Assembly: GCF_000015165.1 (NCBI RefSeq)
Contig: NC_009485.1
Location: forward strand, 6,343,501-6,407,500
Source of the DNA: Bradyrhizobium sp. BTAi1
Lineage (GTDB): Bacteria; Pseudomonadota; Alphaproteobacteria; Rhizobiales; Xanthobacteraceae
Reading direction: 5' to 3'
DNA length: 64,000 nt
Shown here: in pieces, positions 25,375 through 33,842 of the stretch
How the letters are laid out: every line of letters begins with the position of its first letter
Numbering within the stretch: the first letter of the stretch is position 1
Translations under genes and position numbers: made by a program
Notes under the pieces: generated by a model
What the model saw: the letters and a program-made list of their open reading frames with translations, nothing else
What the model was told of the DNA's origin: nothing
The model's database searches: none

Positions 25375-27942
25375 ATGACCGAGCCCAACCGCGTGAGCCC
25401 CTTTCCTGCGCCTGACCACCAGCCCGTCGCCGGCGGTATCGCCGCGCGTGCGCGTGCCGCCGCGTCGGTGGGCGCACGCTATCTCGCGGGCCTCAATCCG
25501 GAGCAGCGCGACGCGGTCGAGACGCTGGATGGCCCTGTCCTGGTGCTGGCCGGGGCAGGCACCGGCAAGACCCGCGTGCTCACCACCCGCATCGCGCATA
25601 TTCTGAGCCAGGGCCGGGCGCGCCCCGGCGAGATCCTGTCGGTGACCTTCACCAACAAGGCGGCGCGTGAGATGAAGACACGTCTCGCCGAGATGCTCGG
25701 ACAGGCGGTCGAAGGCATGCCTTGGCTCGGCACCTTCCACTCGATCGCCGGGCGCATCCTGCGCAGCCATGCCGAGCTGGTGCAGCTGAAATCCAACTTC
25801 ACCGTGCTCGACGTCGATGACCAGATCCGCCTCCTCAAGCAGCTGCTGCAGGCCGAAAACATCGACGACAAAAGGTGGCCGGCGCGCATGCTGGCCGGCC
25901 TGATCGATGGCTGGAAAAACCGCGGCCTGATGCCGTCGCAGGTGCCGCCCGGCGAAGCCGCCGTGTTCGGCAACGGCAAAGGCGGCAAGCTCTATGCGAG
26001 CTATCAGGAGCGGCTGAAGATCCTCAACGCCGCCGATTTCGGCGACCTGCTGCTCGAAAACATCCGGCTGTTCCGCGAGCACCCCGATGTGCTCAGGCAG
26101 TATCAGAGCCGCTTCAAGTTCATCCTGGTCGATGAGTATCAGGACACCAATGTTGCGCAGTACCTCTGGCTGCGGCTCCTGTCGCAGGCGCCGTCCTCCG
26201 GTTCGTCATTGCCGGGCTCGCCCCGACCATCCATTGCTTCTTCAGAGGATGGATCACCGGCTCTCGACGCTGCGCGTCGGCCCGGCGATGACGACAAGAG
26301 CGTTGCGGTCGCTGGCCCCGCCCCCAAGAACATCTGCTGCGTCGGCGACGACGACCAGTCGATCTATGGCTGGCGCGGCGCCGAGGTCGACAACATCCTG
26401 CGCTTCGAGCACGACTTTCCCGGCGCCAAGGTGATCCGGCTGGAGCGCAATTATCGCTCGACGGCGCATATTCTCGCCGCGGCCTCGCATCTGATCACGC
26501 ACAATGAAGGACGCCTCGGCAAGACCCTGCGCACCGAGGATGTCGAGGGCGAGAAGGTCACGGTCACCGGCGCCTGGGATTCGGAGGAAGAAGCGCGCGG
26601 CATCGGCGAGGAGATCGAGGAGCTGCAGCGCAAGGGCGAACCGCTCAACGACATCGCGATCCTGGTGCGCGCCTCGTATCAGATGCGCGAGTTCGAGGAC
26701 CGCTTCGTCACGCTCGGCCTGCCCTATCGCGTCATCGGCGGCCCGCGCTTCTATGAGCGCGCCGAGATCCGCGACGCGTTGGCCTATCTGCGCGTCATCA
26801 ATTCGCCGGCCGACGATCTCGCCTTCGAGCGCATCATCAACGTGCCGAAGCGCGGGCTCGGCGATGCCACCGTGCAGATGCTGCACGACCACGCCCGCAA
26901 GCGCCGCATCCCGCTGTTCGAAGCGGCGCGCGCGGTGGTCGAGACCGACGAGCTGAAGCCGAAGGCGCGCGGGTCGCTGCGCGGGCTGATCCTGCAGTTC
27001 GAGCGCTGGCGCACCCAGCGCGAGGTGACACCGCACACCGAGCTCGCAGAGATCGTGCTCGACGAGAGCGGCTATACCGAGATGTGGCAGAAGGACCGCT
27101 CGGCCGACGCCGCTGGGCGGCTCGACAATTTGAAAGAGCTCATCCGTTCGATGGAGGAGTTCGAGAACCTGCATGGCTTCCTCGAGCACATCTCGCTGGT
27201 GATGGACCGCGAGGGCGCGGCCGACGAGGACGCGGTCTCGTTGATGACCTTGCACTCGGCCAAGGGATTGGAGTTCGACAACGTGTTCCTGCCGGGCTGG
27301 GAGGAAGGCCTGTTCCCGAGCCAACGCACGCTCGACGAACAGGGCCGCGCCGGGCTCGAAGAGGAGCGTCGCCTCGCCCATGTCGGCCTGACGCGCGCGC
27401 GGCGACGCGCCAAGATCTATTTTGCCACCAACCGCCGCATTCACGGCACCTGGACCACGACCATCCCGTCGCGCTTCCTGGATGAACTGCCGGCCGACAG
27501 CGTCGAGATCACGGAATCCAAGGGCGGTTCCGGCTGGGGCGGCGCCGGCGGCTACGGTCCGTCGCGGTTCGACAATGTCGAATCGTTCGGGTCGAGCTAT
27601 TCCACGCCGGGCTGGCAGCGCGCGCAGGCGCGGCGCCCTGCGTCACGAGGCGCTTCGGAGGGCGGCTTCCAGGAGGAGCCATCGCCGTTCGCGGGGCGCG
27701 ATCCGTTCGGCGGCAGCTTCGGCGGTCCATTCGGCCGCAACAAACGCGGGCCGCTGACGATCGAGGGCGAGCTGGTCGCGAAGTCCACCGGAACAACCTC
27801 CGAATTCGCGCTCGGCGACCGCGTGTTTCACCAGAAGTTCGGCTATGGCAAAGTGGTCAGGGTCGATGGCAACAAGCTGACCATCGCCTTCGACAAGGCC
27901 GGCGAGAAGAAGGTCGTCGACAGCTTCGTCGAGCGGGCGTGA
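25375..27942 (+). CDS. uvrD: UvrD/PcrA-family superfamily 1 DNA helicase
   Basis: 855 residues. ATP-dependent 3'-5' DNA unwinding enzyme for nucleotide excision and mismatch repair and for fork rescue. Visible motifs are Walker A GAGTGKT (60-66), motif II DEYQDT (253-258), motif III VGDDDQSIYGWRGA (from 323), LERNYRS, and the later VGLTRARRRAKIYF. After about residue 700 a Gly-rich linker leads to a Tudor-like C-terminal domain (LGDRVFHQKFGYGKVVRV) that binds RNA polymerase in PcrA. Odd point: residues about 273-316 (SGSSLPGSPRPSIASSEDGS and on) are an insertion between motifs II and III, coded by a palindromic repeat. The reading frame is intact through it. Confidence 0.95.
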   Translation: MTEPNRVSPFPAPDHQPVAGGIAARARAAASVGARYLAGLNPEQRDAVETLDGPVLVLAGAGTGKTRVLTTRIAHILSQGRARPGEILSVTFTNKAAREMKTRLAEMLGQAVEGMPWLGTFHSIAGRILRSHAELVQLKSNFTVLDVDDQIRLLKQLLQAENIDDKRWPARMLAGLIDGWKNRGLMPSQVPPGEAAVFGNGKGGKLYASYQERLKILNAADFGDLLLENIRLFREHPDVLRQYQSRFKFILVDEYQDTNVAQYLWLRLLSQAPSSGSSLPGSPRPSIASSEDGSPALDAARRPGDDDKSVAVAGPAPKNICCVGDDDQSIYGWRGAEVDNILRFEHDFPGAKVIRLERNYRSTAHILAAASHLITHNEGRLGKTLRTEDVEGEKVTVTGAWDSEEEARGIGEEIEELQRKGEPLNDIAILVRASYQMREFEDRFVTLGLPYRVIGGPRFYERAEIRDALAYLRVINSPADDLAFERIINVPKRGLGDATVQMLHDHARKRRIPLFEAARAVVETDELKPKARGSLRGLILQFERWRTQREVTPHTELAEIVLDESGYTEMWQKDRSADAAGRLDNLKELIRSMEEFENLHGFLEHISLVMDREGAADEDAVSLMTLHSAKGLEFDNVFLPGWEEGLFPSQRTLDEQGRAGLEEERRLAHVGLTRARRRAKIYFATNRRIHGTWTTTIPSRFLDELPADSVEITESKGGSGWGGAGGYGPSRFDNVESFGSSYSTPGWQRAQARRPASRGASEGGFQEEPSPFAGRDPFGGSFGGPFGRNKRGPLTIEGELVAKSTGTTSEFALGDRVFHQKFGYGKVVRVDGNKLTIAFDKAGEKKVVDSFVERA
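26205..26292. repeat. Palindromic element inserted in frame in uvrD
   Basis: The ends GTCATTGCCGGGC (26205-26217) and GCCCGGCGATGAC (26280-26292) are inverted repeats with one mismatch, and inside them CCATCCAT pairs with ATGGAT around 26228-26252. This is the layout of the intergenic palindromic repeats of Bradyrhizobium. It falls where other UvrD proteins have only a few residues between LL and the VGDDDQ motif, adding about 40 residues. Confidence 0.75.
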
Positions 27943-28060
27943 CCCGATCGCCACGGTCGACCGGGCATCGGTCCGCAGCATCGGACAACAGCAACCGAAC
28001 CTCACACTTCGCCTTGGTTAGGCCTTGACCATGGCAGCGCGCGTCGTATGAGATGCAGCC

Positions 28061-28477
28061 ATGGTCCGGGGATACGTCCTGTTCATCATTGCGGTTGCGT
28101 TGGGCTCGCCGTCATTTGCGACGGCGCAGACGGTCAGCTTTGGCGAGTCGGCCGGCCTGATCGCATCGAGCTGCGGCGCCGACATCACCGCGAATTGCCG
28201 CGGCGTCAATCTCGATTCAAACCGGCTCAAGGAGTGCCTGTCGCGCAACCAGGACGTGGTGTCAGCGCAATGCAAGGCCACCTATTTCAAGGCATTCGAG
28301 GCGATCCAGAAGCGCATTGCCGCGCGGGTCACCGTGGCCAATGCTTGTCAGCGCGAGATCGTCAAGCTGTGCAGCGGCTCCACCAAGGAGACCAGCAAGT
28401 CGATCCCCTGCCTGATCACCGCCAGCGGCGTCAGTACGCGCTGTCAGCAGGCGATCAGCGACGCGGGGTATCGCTGA
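28061..28477 (+). CDS. Secreted cysteine-rich repeat protein (two units)
   Basis: 138 residues: signal peptide (about 1-23, cleavage after ATA), then two cysteine-rich units. The first is SCGADITANCRGVNLDSNRL with two further Cys in KECLSRNQDVVSAQCKA; the second is ACQREIVKLCSGSTKETS with C in IPCLITASGVSTRC. Each has the four-cysteine GLG1-like pattern seen in the single-unit protein at 17034-17264. The protein is periplasmic and probably disulfide-bonded; its function is unknown. Its stop shares bases with the next gene's start (TGATG), so the two are co-translated. Confidence 0.82.
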   Translation: MVRGYVLFIIAVALGSPSFATAQTVSFGESAGLIASSCGADITANCRGVNLDSNRLKECLSRNQDVVSAQCKATYFKAFEAIQKRIAARVTVANACQREIVKLCSGSTKETSKSIPCLITASGVSTRCQQAISDAGYR

Positions 28478-29145
28478 TGCGCGGAGCGAGATCGTTGATC
28501 GGCGGGTTGCTGGCCGCCGTCGTGATCACGGCGATCGCACCGGCGCGGTCGCAGGAGGTGACGCGCGACGACATCGTGCGCCAGCTCGCCCGCTTCGAGG
28601 CGGCGCCCACGCTCGATCTGCCCGCGCTCAAGCAGCAGACCCAGGAACGATCCAAGCTGCGCGGCCGCAACGAGCCGCCGCCGCAGAAGCGCCCGCCGAT
28701 CGCGCCCGAGCTGATGAACCTGCCGGCCCTCAATGTCGACATCCAGTTCGACCAGGACACGCCGATCGTGCGCCCGGACTCCTATCAGACCGTCGGACGA
28801 ATCGCCGACGCGATGGTGCATTCCGAGCTGCTGCCCTACACTTTCCTGATCGTCGGGCATGTCGAGGCCAATGGCAGGCGTGAGCCCAATGTCATCCTGA
28901 GCCAGCGCCGCGCCGATGCGATCCGCGACATCCTGGCGAATACGTTCAAGATCTCCGTCAAGCGGCTGCAATCGATCGGGCTCGGCGAGGAGCAACTGCT
29001 CGATCCGTCCAAGCCAACGGCCTCGGTCAACCAGCAGATCCAGATCATCACGGTGGCCAAGGTCGCCGAAGAGGCGGCCGCTCCGTCTCCAGCCGCGGCC
29101 CCGGCCGCATCCAGCAAGCAGGCGCCGCGCAAGCATCGCAATTGA
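28477..29145 (+). CDS. OmpA-family periplasmic protein
   Basis: 222 residues from ATG 28477, which overlaps the previous stop. A signal peptide (about 1-25, cleavage after ARS) leads to an Arg/Pro/Gln-rich region and then an OmpA C-terminal-like domain (about 85-195). Recognisable parts are VDIQFDQDTPIVRPDSYQTV, IVGHVEANGRREPNVILSQR and RADAIRDILANTFKI. The usual GHTD motif is changed to GHVE, which may weaken diaminopimelate binding. The Ala/Pro tail ends in a basic patch. Coupling to the cysteine-rich gene suggests a joint envelope role. Confidence 0.83.
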   Translation: MRGARSLIGGLLAAVVITAIAPARSQEVTRDDIVRQLARFEAAPTLDLPALKQQTQERSKLRGRNEPPPQKRPPIAPELMNLPALNVDIQFDQDTPIVRPDSYQTVGRIADAMVHSELLPYTFLIVGHVEANGRREPNVILSQRRADAIRDILANTFKISVKRLQSIGLGEEQLLDPSKPTASVNQQIQIITVAKVAEEAAAPSPAAAPAASSKQAPRKHRN

Positions 29146-29397
29146 TGCAGCCGAGACCTGCGCGGCGACGATGAACCCCGCGCGCTCCTGCCACGACTTC
29201 CTCTCAGGGTACCGCGTCAAATCATCCGCGTCCCGGGCGCGAATGGAACCCGTTCTCAGATGCCTGCGTTCGAGCCGCGGCGCGGGTGCGCCAGGATGTT
29301 GATTGCCGGTTTGTCGATGGTGCCGCTTGATGGTATAGCCCGGTCTTTGCGGCCGTCGATTGAGCGGTGGTCGGTCTCATTGACGAGCGAGTGAGCC

Positions 29398-29949
29398 ATG
29401 AACGCCATGTTCCGACGTCAGATGGTCGACTATGTCGAATACCATCGCGATCCGCGTAACGGGTTGATGCATGTCTTGGGGATTGTCCTGCTGTTCCTGG
29501 GCGCGGTGCTGCCCCTGAGCTTGTGGCATTTCGACGCGTTCGGAATCCGCATCAGCCTGGGAGCGGTGCTGGCCCTGCCCGTTCTGCTGTATTGGCTGCT
29601 TCTCGATGCCGCACTCGGCGCCGGCATTCTCGCTTTTGCCGTCTTGTTCCTTTCTGTGGCCATGATGATTGCCGATCACGTCCATGGACCGGCCCTGTGG
29701 GCCCTGTTTGCCGCGCTGGTGATCCTTGGCCTCGTGTCGCAAGCCGTGGGCCACCGGCTGTTCGAGCGCAACAATCCATCGTTGCTGGATCACCCGGCGC
29801 ATCTCTTTCTCGGACCGATGTTCGTGATGGCGAAACTGTACATGGCGCTGGGATTCCGGCCTTCGGTGGCCGACCTCGTCGCGCCCAGCTGGTCGTCGGA
29901 TCGGCTCGGCTCGGACCCTCTTCAAGGCGATCAGCACTCGCGTCCGTAA
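29398..29949 (+). CDS. Mpo1-like (DUF962) membrane protein
   Basis: 183 residues with four to five membrane segments. Family landmarks are the N-terminal VEYHRDPRNGLMHVLG and the later QAVGHRLFERNNPSLLDHP, both carrying the conserved histidines of the Mpo1/YGL010w group. Yeast Mpo1 is an Fe(II)-dependent dioxygenase that shortens 2-hydroxy fatty acids by one carbon, a step of alpha-oxidation. Bacterial members probably act on 2-hydroxy fatty acids too, which rhizobia carry in lipid A and ornithine lipids. The stop overlaps the start of the next gene (TAATG), so the two are coupled. Confidence 0.82.
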   Translation: MNAMFRRQMVDYVEYHRDPRNGLMHVLGIVLLFLGAVLPLSLWHFDAFGIRISLGAVLALPVLLYWLLLDAALGAGILAFAVLFLSVAMMIADHVHGPALWALFAALVILGLVSQAVGHRLFERNNPSLLDHPAHLFLGPMFVMAKLYMALGFRPSVADLVAPSWSSDRLGSDPLQGDQHSRP

Positions 29950-30974
29950 TGAAAGTCCTCGTCACCGGCGGCAGCGGTTTTATCGGACACCACCTTGTCT
30001 CTGCGCTGGCAGCGCGGGGCACCGAGGTCCGCGTGCTCGACATCCGTTGCCCGACCCACATGATCGACGAGGTGGAGTATATTGAGGGCTCGGTGCTCGA
30101 TGCCGGCCTGGTGCGCAACGCCGTCGCGGGCGTCGACCAAGTCTACCATCTGGCCGGGCTGCCGGGCATGTGGATGCCGGACCGCGAGGATTTCTACCGC
30201 GTCAACTGCGTCGGCACAGAAAACGTTCTGGCAGCAGCGCGCGCCAGCCGTATCCGCCGGTTCCTGCACTGCTCGACCGAATCGATTCTTTTCGACTATC
30301 CGGGTTCGATGGGGGCTGCGGCGGCTGAGACGGCACCGCCGGCCGAGGCCATGCCAGGGGCCTATACCCGCTCCAAGGCGCTTGCCGAGGCGCGGGCCAT
30401 GGCCGCCGCCGCCGAGGGCTTCCCGGTGGTGGTGGGCACGCCGACGATGCCGATCGGACCGCACGACAGCAACCTGACGCCCCCCTCGGCGATGCTGCGC
30501 CATTTCCTGGACAGCCGGGTTCAGCTCTACCTCGATTTCATCGTCAACCTGGTCGATGTGCGGGACGTTGCCGCTGGCCTGATCCTCGCCATGGAGCGCG
30601 GCAAGGTTGGCGGCCGCTATGTGTTCGGTGGCGAGAGCCTGCGGCTCAGCCGGATTCTCGAACTGATGGCTGCGATCAGCGGCCGCAAGCACGTCGCCAT
30701 CTCGGTCCCGGGCCGGCTGGCCGAGCTGTCCGCCGGCCTGCTCGAATTCGTCTCCGATCACCTCACCAAGCAGACTCCCTCCGGCACCGCCGAAGGCGTG
30801 CGGATCGCGCGGTCGGCCTCCGACCTGTCGATCGACCGGGCCAAGCGCGAGCTCGGCTACGCGCCCCGCCCGATCGAGCCCACTTTGCGCGAGACGATCG
30901 CCTTTTTGCTCGATTCCGAGCCGGGCAAGCGGCTCGACGAGAAACAACACCCTTTTCGCACGGCGGCCGAATAG
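29949..30974 (+). CDS. NAD-dependent epimerase/dehydratase (3-beta-HSD-like)
   Basis: 341 residues of the extended short-chain dehydrogenase family. The N-terminal VLVTGGSGFIGHHLV is the GxxGxxG NAD-binding loop. The catalytic YxxxK appears as YTRSK (about 138-142), with STES supplying the serine. The central VVGTPTMPIGPHD segment resembles hopanoid-associated and 3-beta-hydroxysteroid-type members. It probably oxidises or epimerises a lipid-linked alcohol or sugar. It overlaps the Mpo1-like gene and is 41 bp before an isoprenylcysteine methyltransferase-like gene, so all three are likely to form one transcript. Confidence 0.85.
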   Translation: MKVLVTGGSGFIGHHLVSALAARGTEVRVLDIRCPTHMIDEVEYIEGSVLDAGLVRNAVAGVDQVYHLAGLPGMWMPDREDFYRVNCVGTENVLAAARASRIRRFLHCSTESILFDYPGSMGAAAAETAPPAEAMPGAYTRSKALAEARAMAAAAEGFPVVVGTPTMPIGPHDSNLTPPSAMLRHFLDSRVQLYLDFIVNLVDVRDVAAGLILAMERGKVGGRYVFGGESLRLSRILELMAAISGRKHVAISVPGRLAELSAGLLEFVSDHLTKQTPSGTAEGVRIARSASDLSIDRAKRELGYAPRPIEPTLRETIAFLLDSEPGKRLDEKQHPFRTAAE

Positions 30975-31015
30975 CTAAGAGCGGCCGGTCCCACGTCACA
31001 TAGCGGTTTCCAAAC

Positions 31016-31639
31016 ATGCCCGGCGATGCCAGCCCCATTTCGTCGTTTGCCTTCAGCGGCTGGACCACCACCTGGCCCACCTCGCTTCTGGCCATCATCT
31101 GGCTGATCTGGCTCGCCAGCTGGGTCGGCGCCTCGTTCTGGTCCGGGCAGACCCGCAAACATGTCACGGTGATCAAGACCAGCCGCTATCATGCGCTGAT
31201 CGTGCTCGGCGGCATCCTGTTCACGCCCTGGACGTCACGGATCCTCGGCGAGACGCCGTTCTGGAACCCTGGCGAGACCGGGGTCTATGTGCTGACCGTG
31301 GTGACGCTCGCCGGCATCGCCTTCACCTGGTGGGCCCGCATCCATCTCGGCCGGTTCTGGTCGAACGCGATCACCCACAAGGAAGGTCACAAGGTGATCG
31401 ACACCGGCCCCTATGGCCTGGTCCGCCACCCGATCTATACGGGCCTGATCCTCGGGATGATCGCGACCGGCATCGCCGTGGGCACTGTCAGCGCCGTGCT
31501 CGGCGCCATCCTGATCTCGCTCGGCATGGCCTGGAAGGCCAAGATGGAAGAGGTCTTCCTCGCCCAGGAGCTCGGACCGGATTACGTCGCCTACCGCCAG
31601 CGCGTGCCGATGATCATCCCCTTCTTGCCGCCGGGTTGA
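31016..31639 (+). CDS. Isoprenylcysteine carboxyl methyltransferase-like membrane protein
   Basis: 207 residues with about five membrane segments and the ICMT/phospholipid-methyltransferase signature near the C-terminus: TGPYGLVRHPIYTGLILG, then AKMEEVFLAQELGPDYVAY. These bind S-adenosylmethionine at the membrane face. Bacterial members methylate small isoprenoid or lipid acceptors, since prenylated CaaX proteins are absent from bacteria. The Mpo1-like and epimerase genes upstream point to a lipid substrate. Confidence 0.85.
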   Translation: MPGDASPISSFAFSGWTTTWPTSLLAIIWLIWLASWVGASFWSGQTRKHVTVIKTSRYHALIVLGGILFTPWTSRILGETPFWNPGETGVYVLTVVTLAGIAFTWWARIHLGRFWSNAITHKEGHKVIDTGPYGLVRHPIYTGLILGMIATGIAVGTVSAVLGAILISLGMAWKAKMEEVFLAQELGPDYVAYRQRVPMIIPFLPPG

Positions 31640-31670
31640 TCTGGCGGCCCAACGCCGGACTTCTCGCGGC

Positions 31671-32705
31671 TCAGCGCCGGACTGGCGCTTCCGGGGATAC
31701 TGCCGCCGCCGGCTGGTTCGCCGCTTGCGGGAGCAGGTGCCTTGGCAGGATGATGCGCTGGCCGGGGATCAGAGGCGTGGTGGCGATCCCGCGATTAGAC
31801 TGCTGCAGCGCCCATAACGGAACCCGGTAATTGGCGGCGATCTGATCGACGGTCTCGCCCGGACGGATCGGCAGCGCGACGCCACTGTCCCACAATTCCA
31901 CCGATGTCTTCGGCGGCACCAAATAGCGCAGCGGCACCGGATCGGAGTCGGCGGTCGCCGAGGTCTGCGACAGCTGGCTGATCATCGTGACCAGTTGGGC
32001 ATGCACATCCTCCATCTTGTCGATGTTGATATGCGTGACCTCGTCATGGTCCTTCATGTCGAAGCTGGCGTAATGGCCGCGGAAGCCGGGCTCCGGCTTG
32101 ACGTCGCCGCCGCCCAGGATGTTGTCCGACAGGAACAGGTTGATGAAGCGCTGCACGTTGAGCGGCACGCTCTTGGTGGCATGCGCCGGATCGACGGTGA
32201 CGACCAGGCTGACCGGGATGTTCTGCTCCTGCAGCGTGATCGCGATGCGGACGCTGCACAGCCCGCCCATCGAATGGCCGATCAGGACGATCGGCGCCTG
32301 ATCCTCACGGTAATTCTTCGCCACCTGCAGCGCGATCAGGTCGCACAAGGTGAACTCGTAGACGCTGGCCCAGAATCCGGCCTTCTCGATCTTTTCGGCG
32401 AGGCGGTCCATGCCGGTCGAGAACAGCGGGCCGAGCGCGCCGCGGAACAGGTAGACCCGCGGCGGCGGCAGCTGCTGGACCGGCTGGGGCGGCAGCTCAG
32501 CCCCGGGGCGGATGGCGGCTTGGGTCGGCGACGTCGTCGCCTTGGCGGTCTTGCTGGGCGCGGTGGCCGAAGCGGCACCGGCGATCGCGGCCTGCGGCAG
32601 CGCGGCAACCGCGAAAAACAAAACCAGCAGCGCGGGCCAACATCGCCCGGCTGCAGTTTCGGCGGCGTCGAGCCAGCCCCTCGTGATTCGCGCCACGCCG
32701 GTCAT
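31671..32705 (-). CDS. Exported alpha/beta hydrolase with C-terminal LysM-like domain
   Basis: 344 residues. A long signal peptide (hydrophobic core about 25-42) and an Ala/Thr/Pro-rich spacer precede an alpha/beta hydrolase domain (about 80-250) with the nucleophile elbow GHSMGG. The C-terminal part (about 275-330, PIRPGETVDQIAANYRVPLW then LIPGQRIILP) is LysM-like and should hold the enzyme on peptidoglycan. A paralogue without LysM lies 117 bp upstream at 32822-33568. The substrate (lipid ester or cell-wall ester) is unknown. Confidence 0.83.
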   Translation of the reverse strand: MTGVARITRGWLDAAETAAGRCWPALLVLFFAVAALPQAAIAGAASATAPSKTAKATTSPTQAAIRPGAELPPQPVQQLPPPRVYLFRGALGPLFSTGMDRLAEKIEKAGFWASVYEFTLCDLIALQVAKNYREDQAPIVLIGHSMGGLCSVRIAITLQEQNIPVSLVVTVDPAHATKSVPLNVQRFINLFLSDNILGGGDVKPEPGFRGHYASFDMKDHDEVTHINIDKMEDVHAQLVTMISQLSQTSATADSDPVPLRYLVPPKTSVELWDSGVALPIRPGETVDQIAANYRVPLWALQQSNRGIATTPLIPGQRIILPRHLLPQAANQPAAAVSPEAPVRR

Positions 32706-32821
32706 TCGCGCTCCCGGGAAAGCTCAAAGCTGAGATCAAGCAGGGTCATGCCCCCCTGCCATACCGCTTGTCGTCGCCGAATGGGAGCATTTTGGGGCGC
32801 ATGACGGCGCCCCGCCGAGGA

Positions 32822-33568
32822 TCAACGGTAGCCGTTGGCGCTGGCGGCGCGCTGCGGGCCAGCCATCCGATTCGGCGGCGGGGCCGGACGGCCCTTGCCG
32901 CCGAACACCACGGAATCGATCGCGCCCAGCACCTTCTGCTGCATGATCCGGTTCTTCTCGATCGTGATGTGACCGACGCCGGGAACCGACTGCACGTCCA
33001 CATTCTCGAGCTTGCCGTGGAAACCGTCGTCGCGGCGGACCGGCTCGCCGGCACCGCTCGCAATGTAGAAATTGATGTAGCGCTCGGCATTGCCGCCAAC
33101 GAGCTTGGTCTTGAACACCGAGTCCAGGCCGATCGCGAGCTTCACAGGCACGCCGAGCTGGCCGAGCTTGTTGATCATGTCCGGCAGCGCCGTCGCGCCG
33201 GAGGAATGGCCGACCAGGATGATGGTCTTGATGCGGCCGGCCCGATAGGCCGCCGCCGCCTCATCGGCCAGCGAGGACCACGACACGAAATTGGCGACCG
33301 TGTTCGGAATGCCCTGCGCGTCAAGCTTGGCTGCGATATCGTCGAGACCGAGCGAGAAGATGTTCAGCACGCCGCGCAGCAGATAGACATGCGTCGTGCT
33401 CGCGGCCGGCGCGGCGACCGGGCTCGGGGCCGCATGCACGGAACCGGCGCCGAGCGGCAGCGCCAACGCGACCGCCAATGCGACCATGCCGAACCAGCGC
33501 CCTGGGAGGCTGCGCGACGGGATGCTGCGCGGCGAGGTCGATCGAATGGTGCTGGAACGTGGCGTCAT
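32822..33568 (-). CDS. Exported alpha/beta hydrolase-like protein, paralogue of the neighbour
   Basis: 248 residues from ATG 33568, chosen for AGAAGGA just upstream; the frame runs to 33760 but that part is not coding-like. A signal peptide (hydrophobic core about 28-45, ending VHA) precedes the hydrolase domain. [20 protein letters not shown] and [13 protein letters not shown] match, position for position, VYLFRGALGPLFSTGMDRL and GHSMGGLCSVRI of the neighbour at 31671. The nucleophile serine is kept. There is no LysM domain; the tail is Pro/Gly/Arg-rich. A tandem duplication with domain gain or loss is likely. Confidence 0.82.
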   Translation of the reverse strand: MTPRSSTIRSTSPRSIPSRSLPGRWFGMVALAVALALPLGAGSVHAAPSPVAAPAASTTHVYLLRGVLNIFSLGLDDIAAKLDAQGIPNTVANFVSWSSLADEAAAAYRAGRIKTIILVGHSSGATALPDMINKLGQLGVPVKLAIGLDSVFKTKLVGGNAERYINFYIASGAGEPVRRDDGFHGKLENVDVQSVPGVGHITIEKNRIMQQKVLGAIDSVVFGGKGRPAPPPNRMAGPQRAASANGYR

Positions 33569-33842
33569 CGGTCCTTCTCCAAGGCGGAAACATCGAGACG
33601 GCGCGACCGTACCCGACACGCTCGCAGACGCAACATCGTCCCACATCGCCGCCGGCGTTCGTCGCCCCGACGTGGCCGCACGGCAACACTTGCCTTTCAC
33701 GGTCACAGAAAAGCCCCGCAAGCGACACGATCGCGACGACGGCCGCGATTGCGCGACCACGTCGCCGTTCCTATCTGAACGCTTCGCCCGCCGTCGCGGA
33801 TACCCGACCGCGCAATTTCCGAATCACATCGAAATCCGTCGA

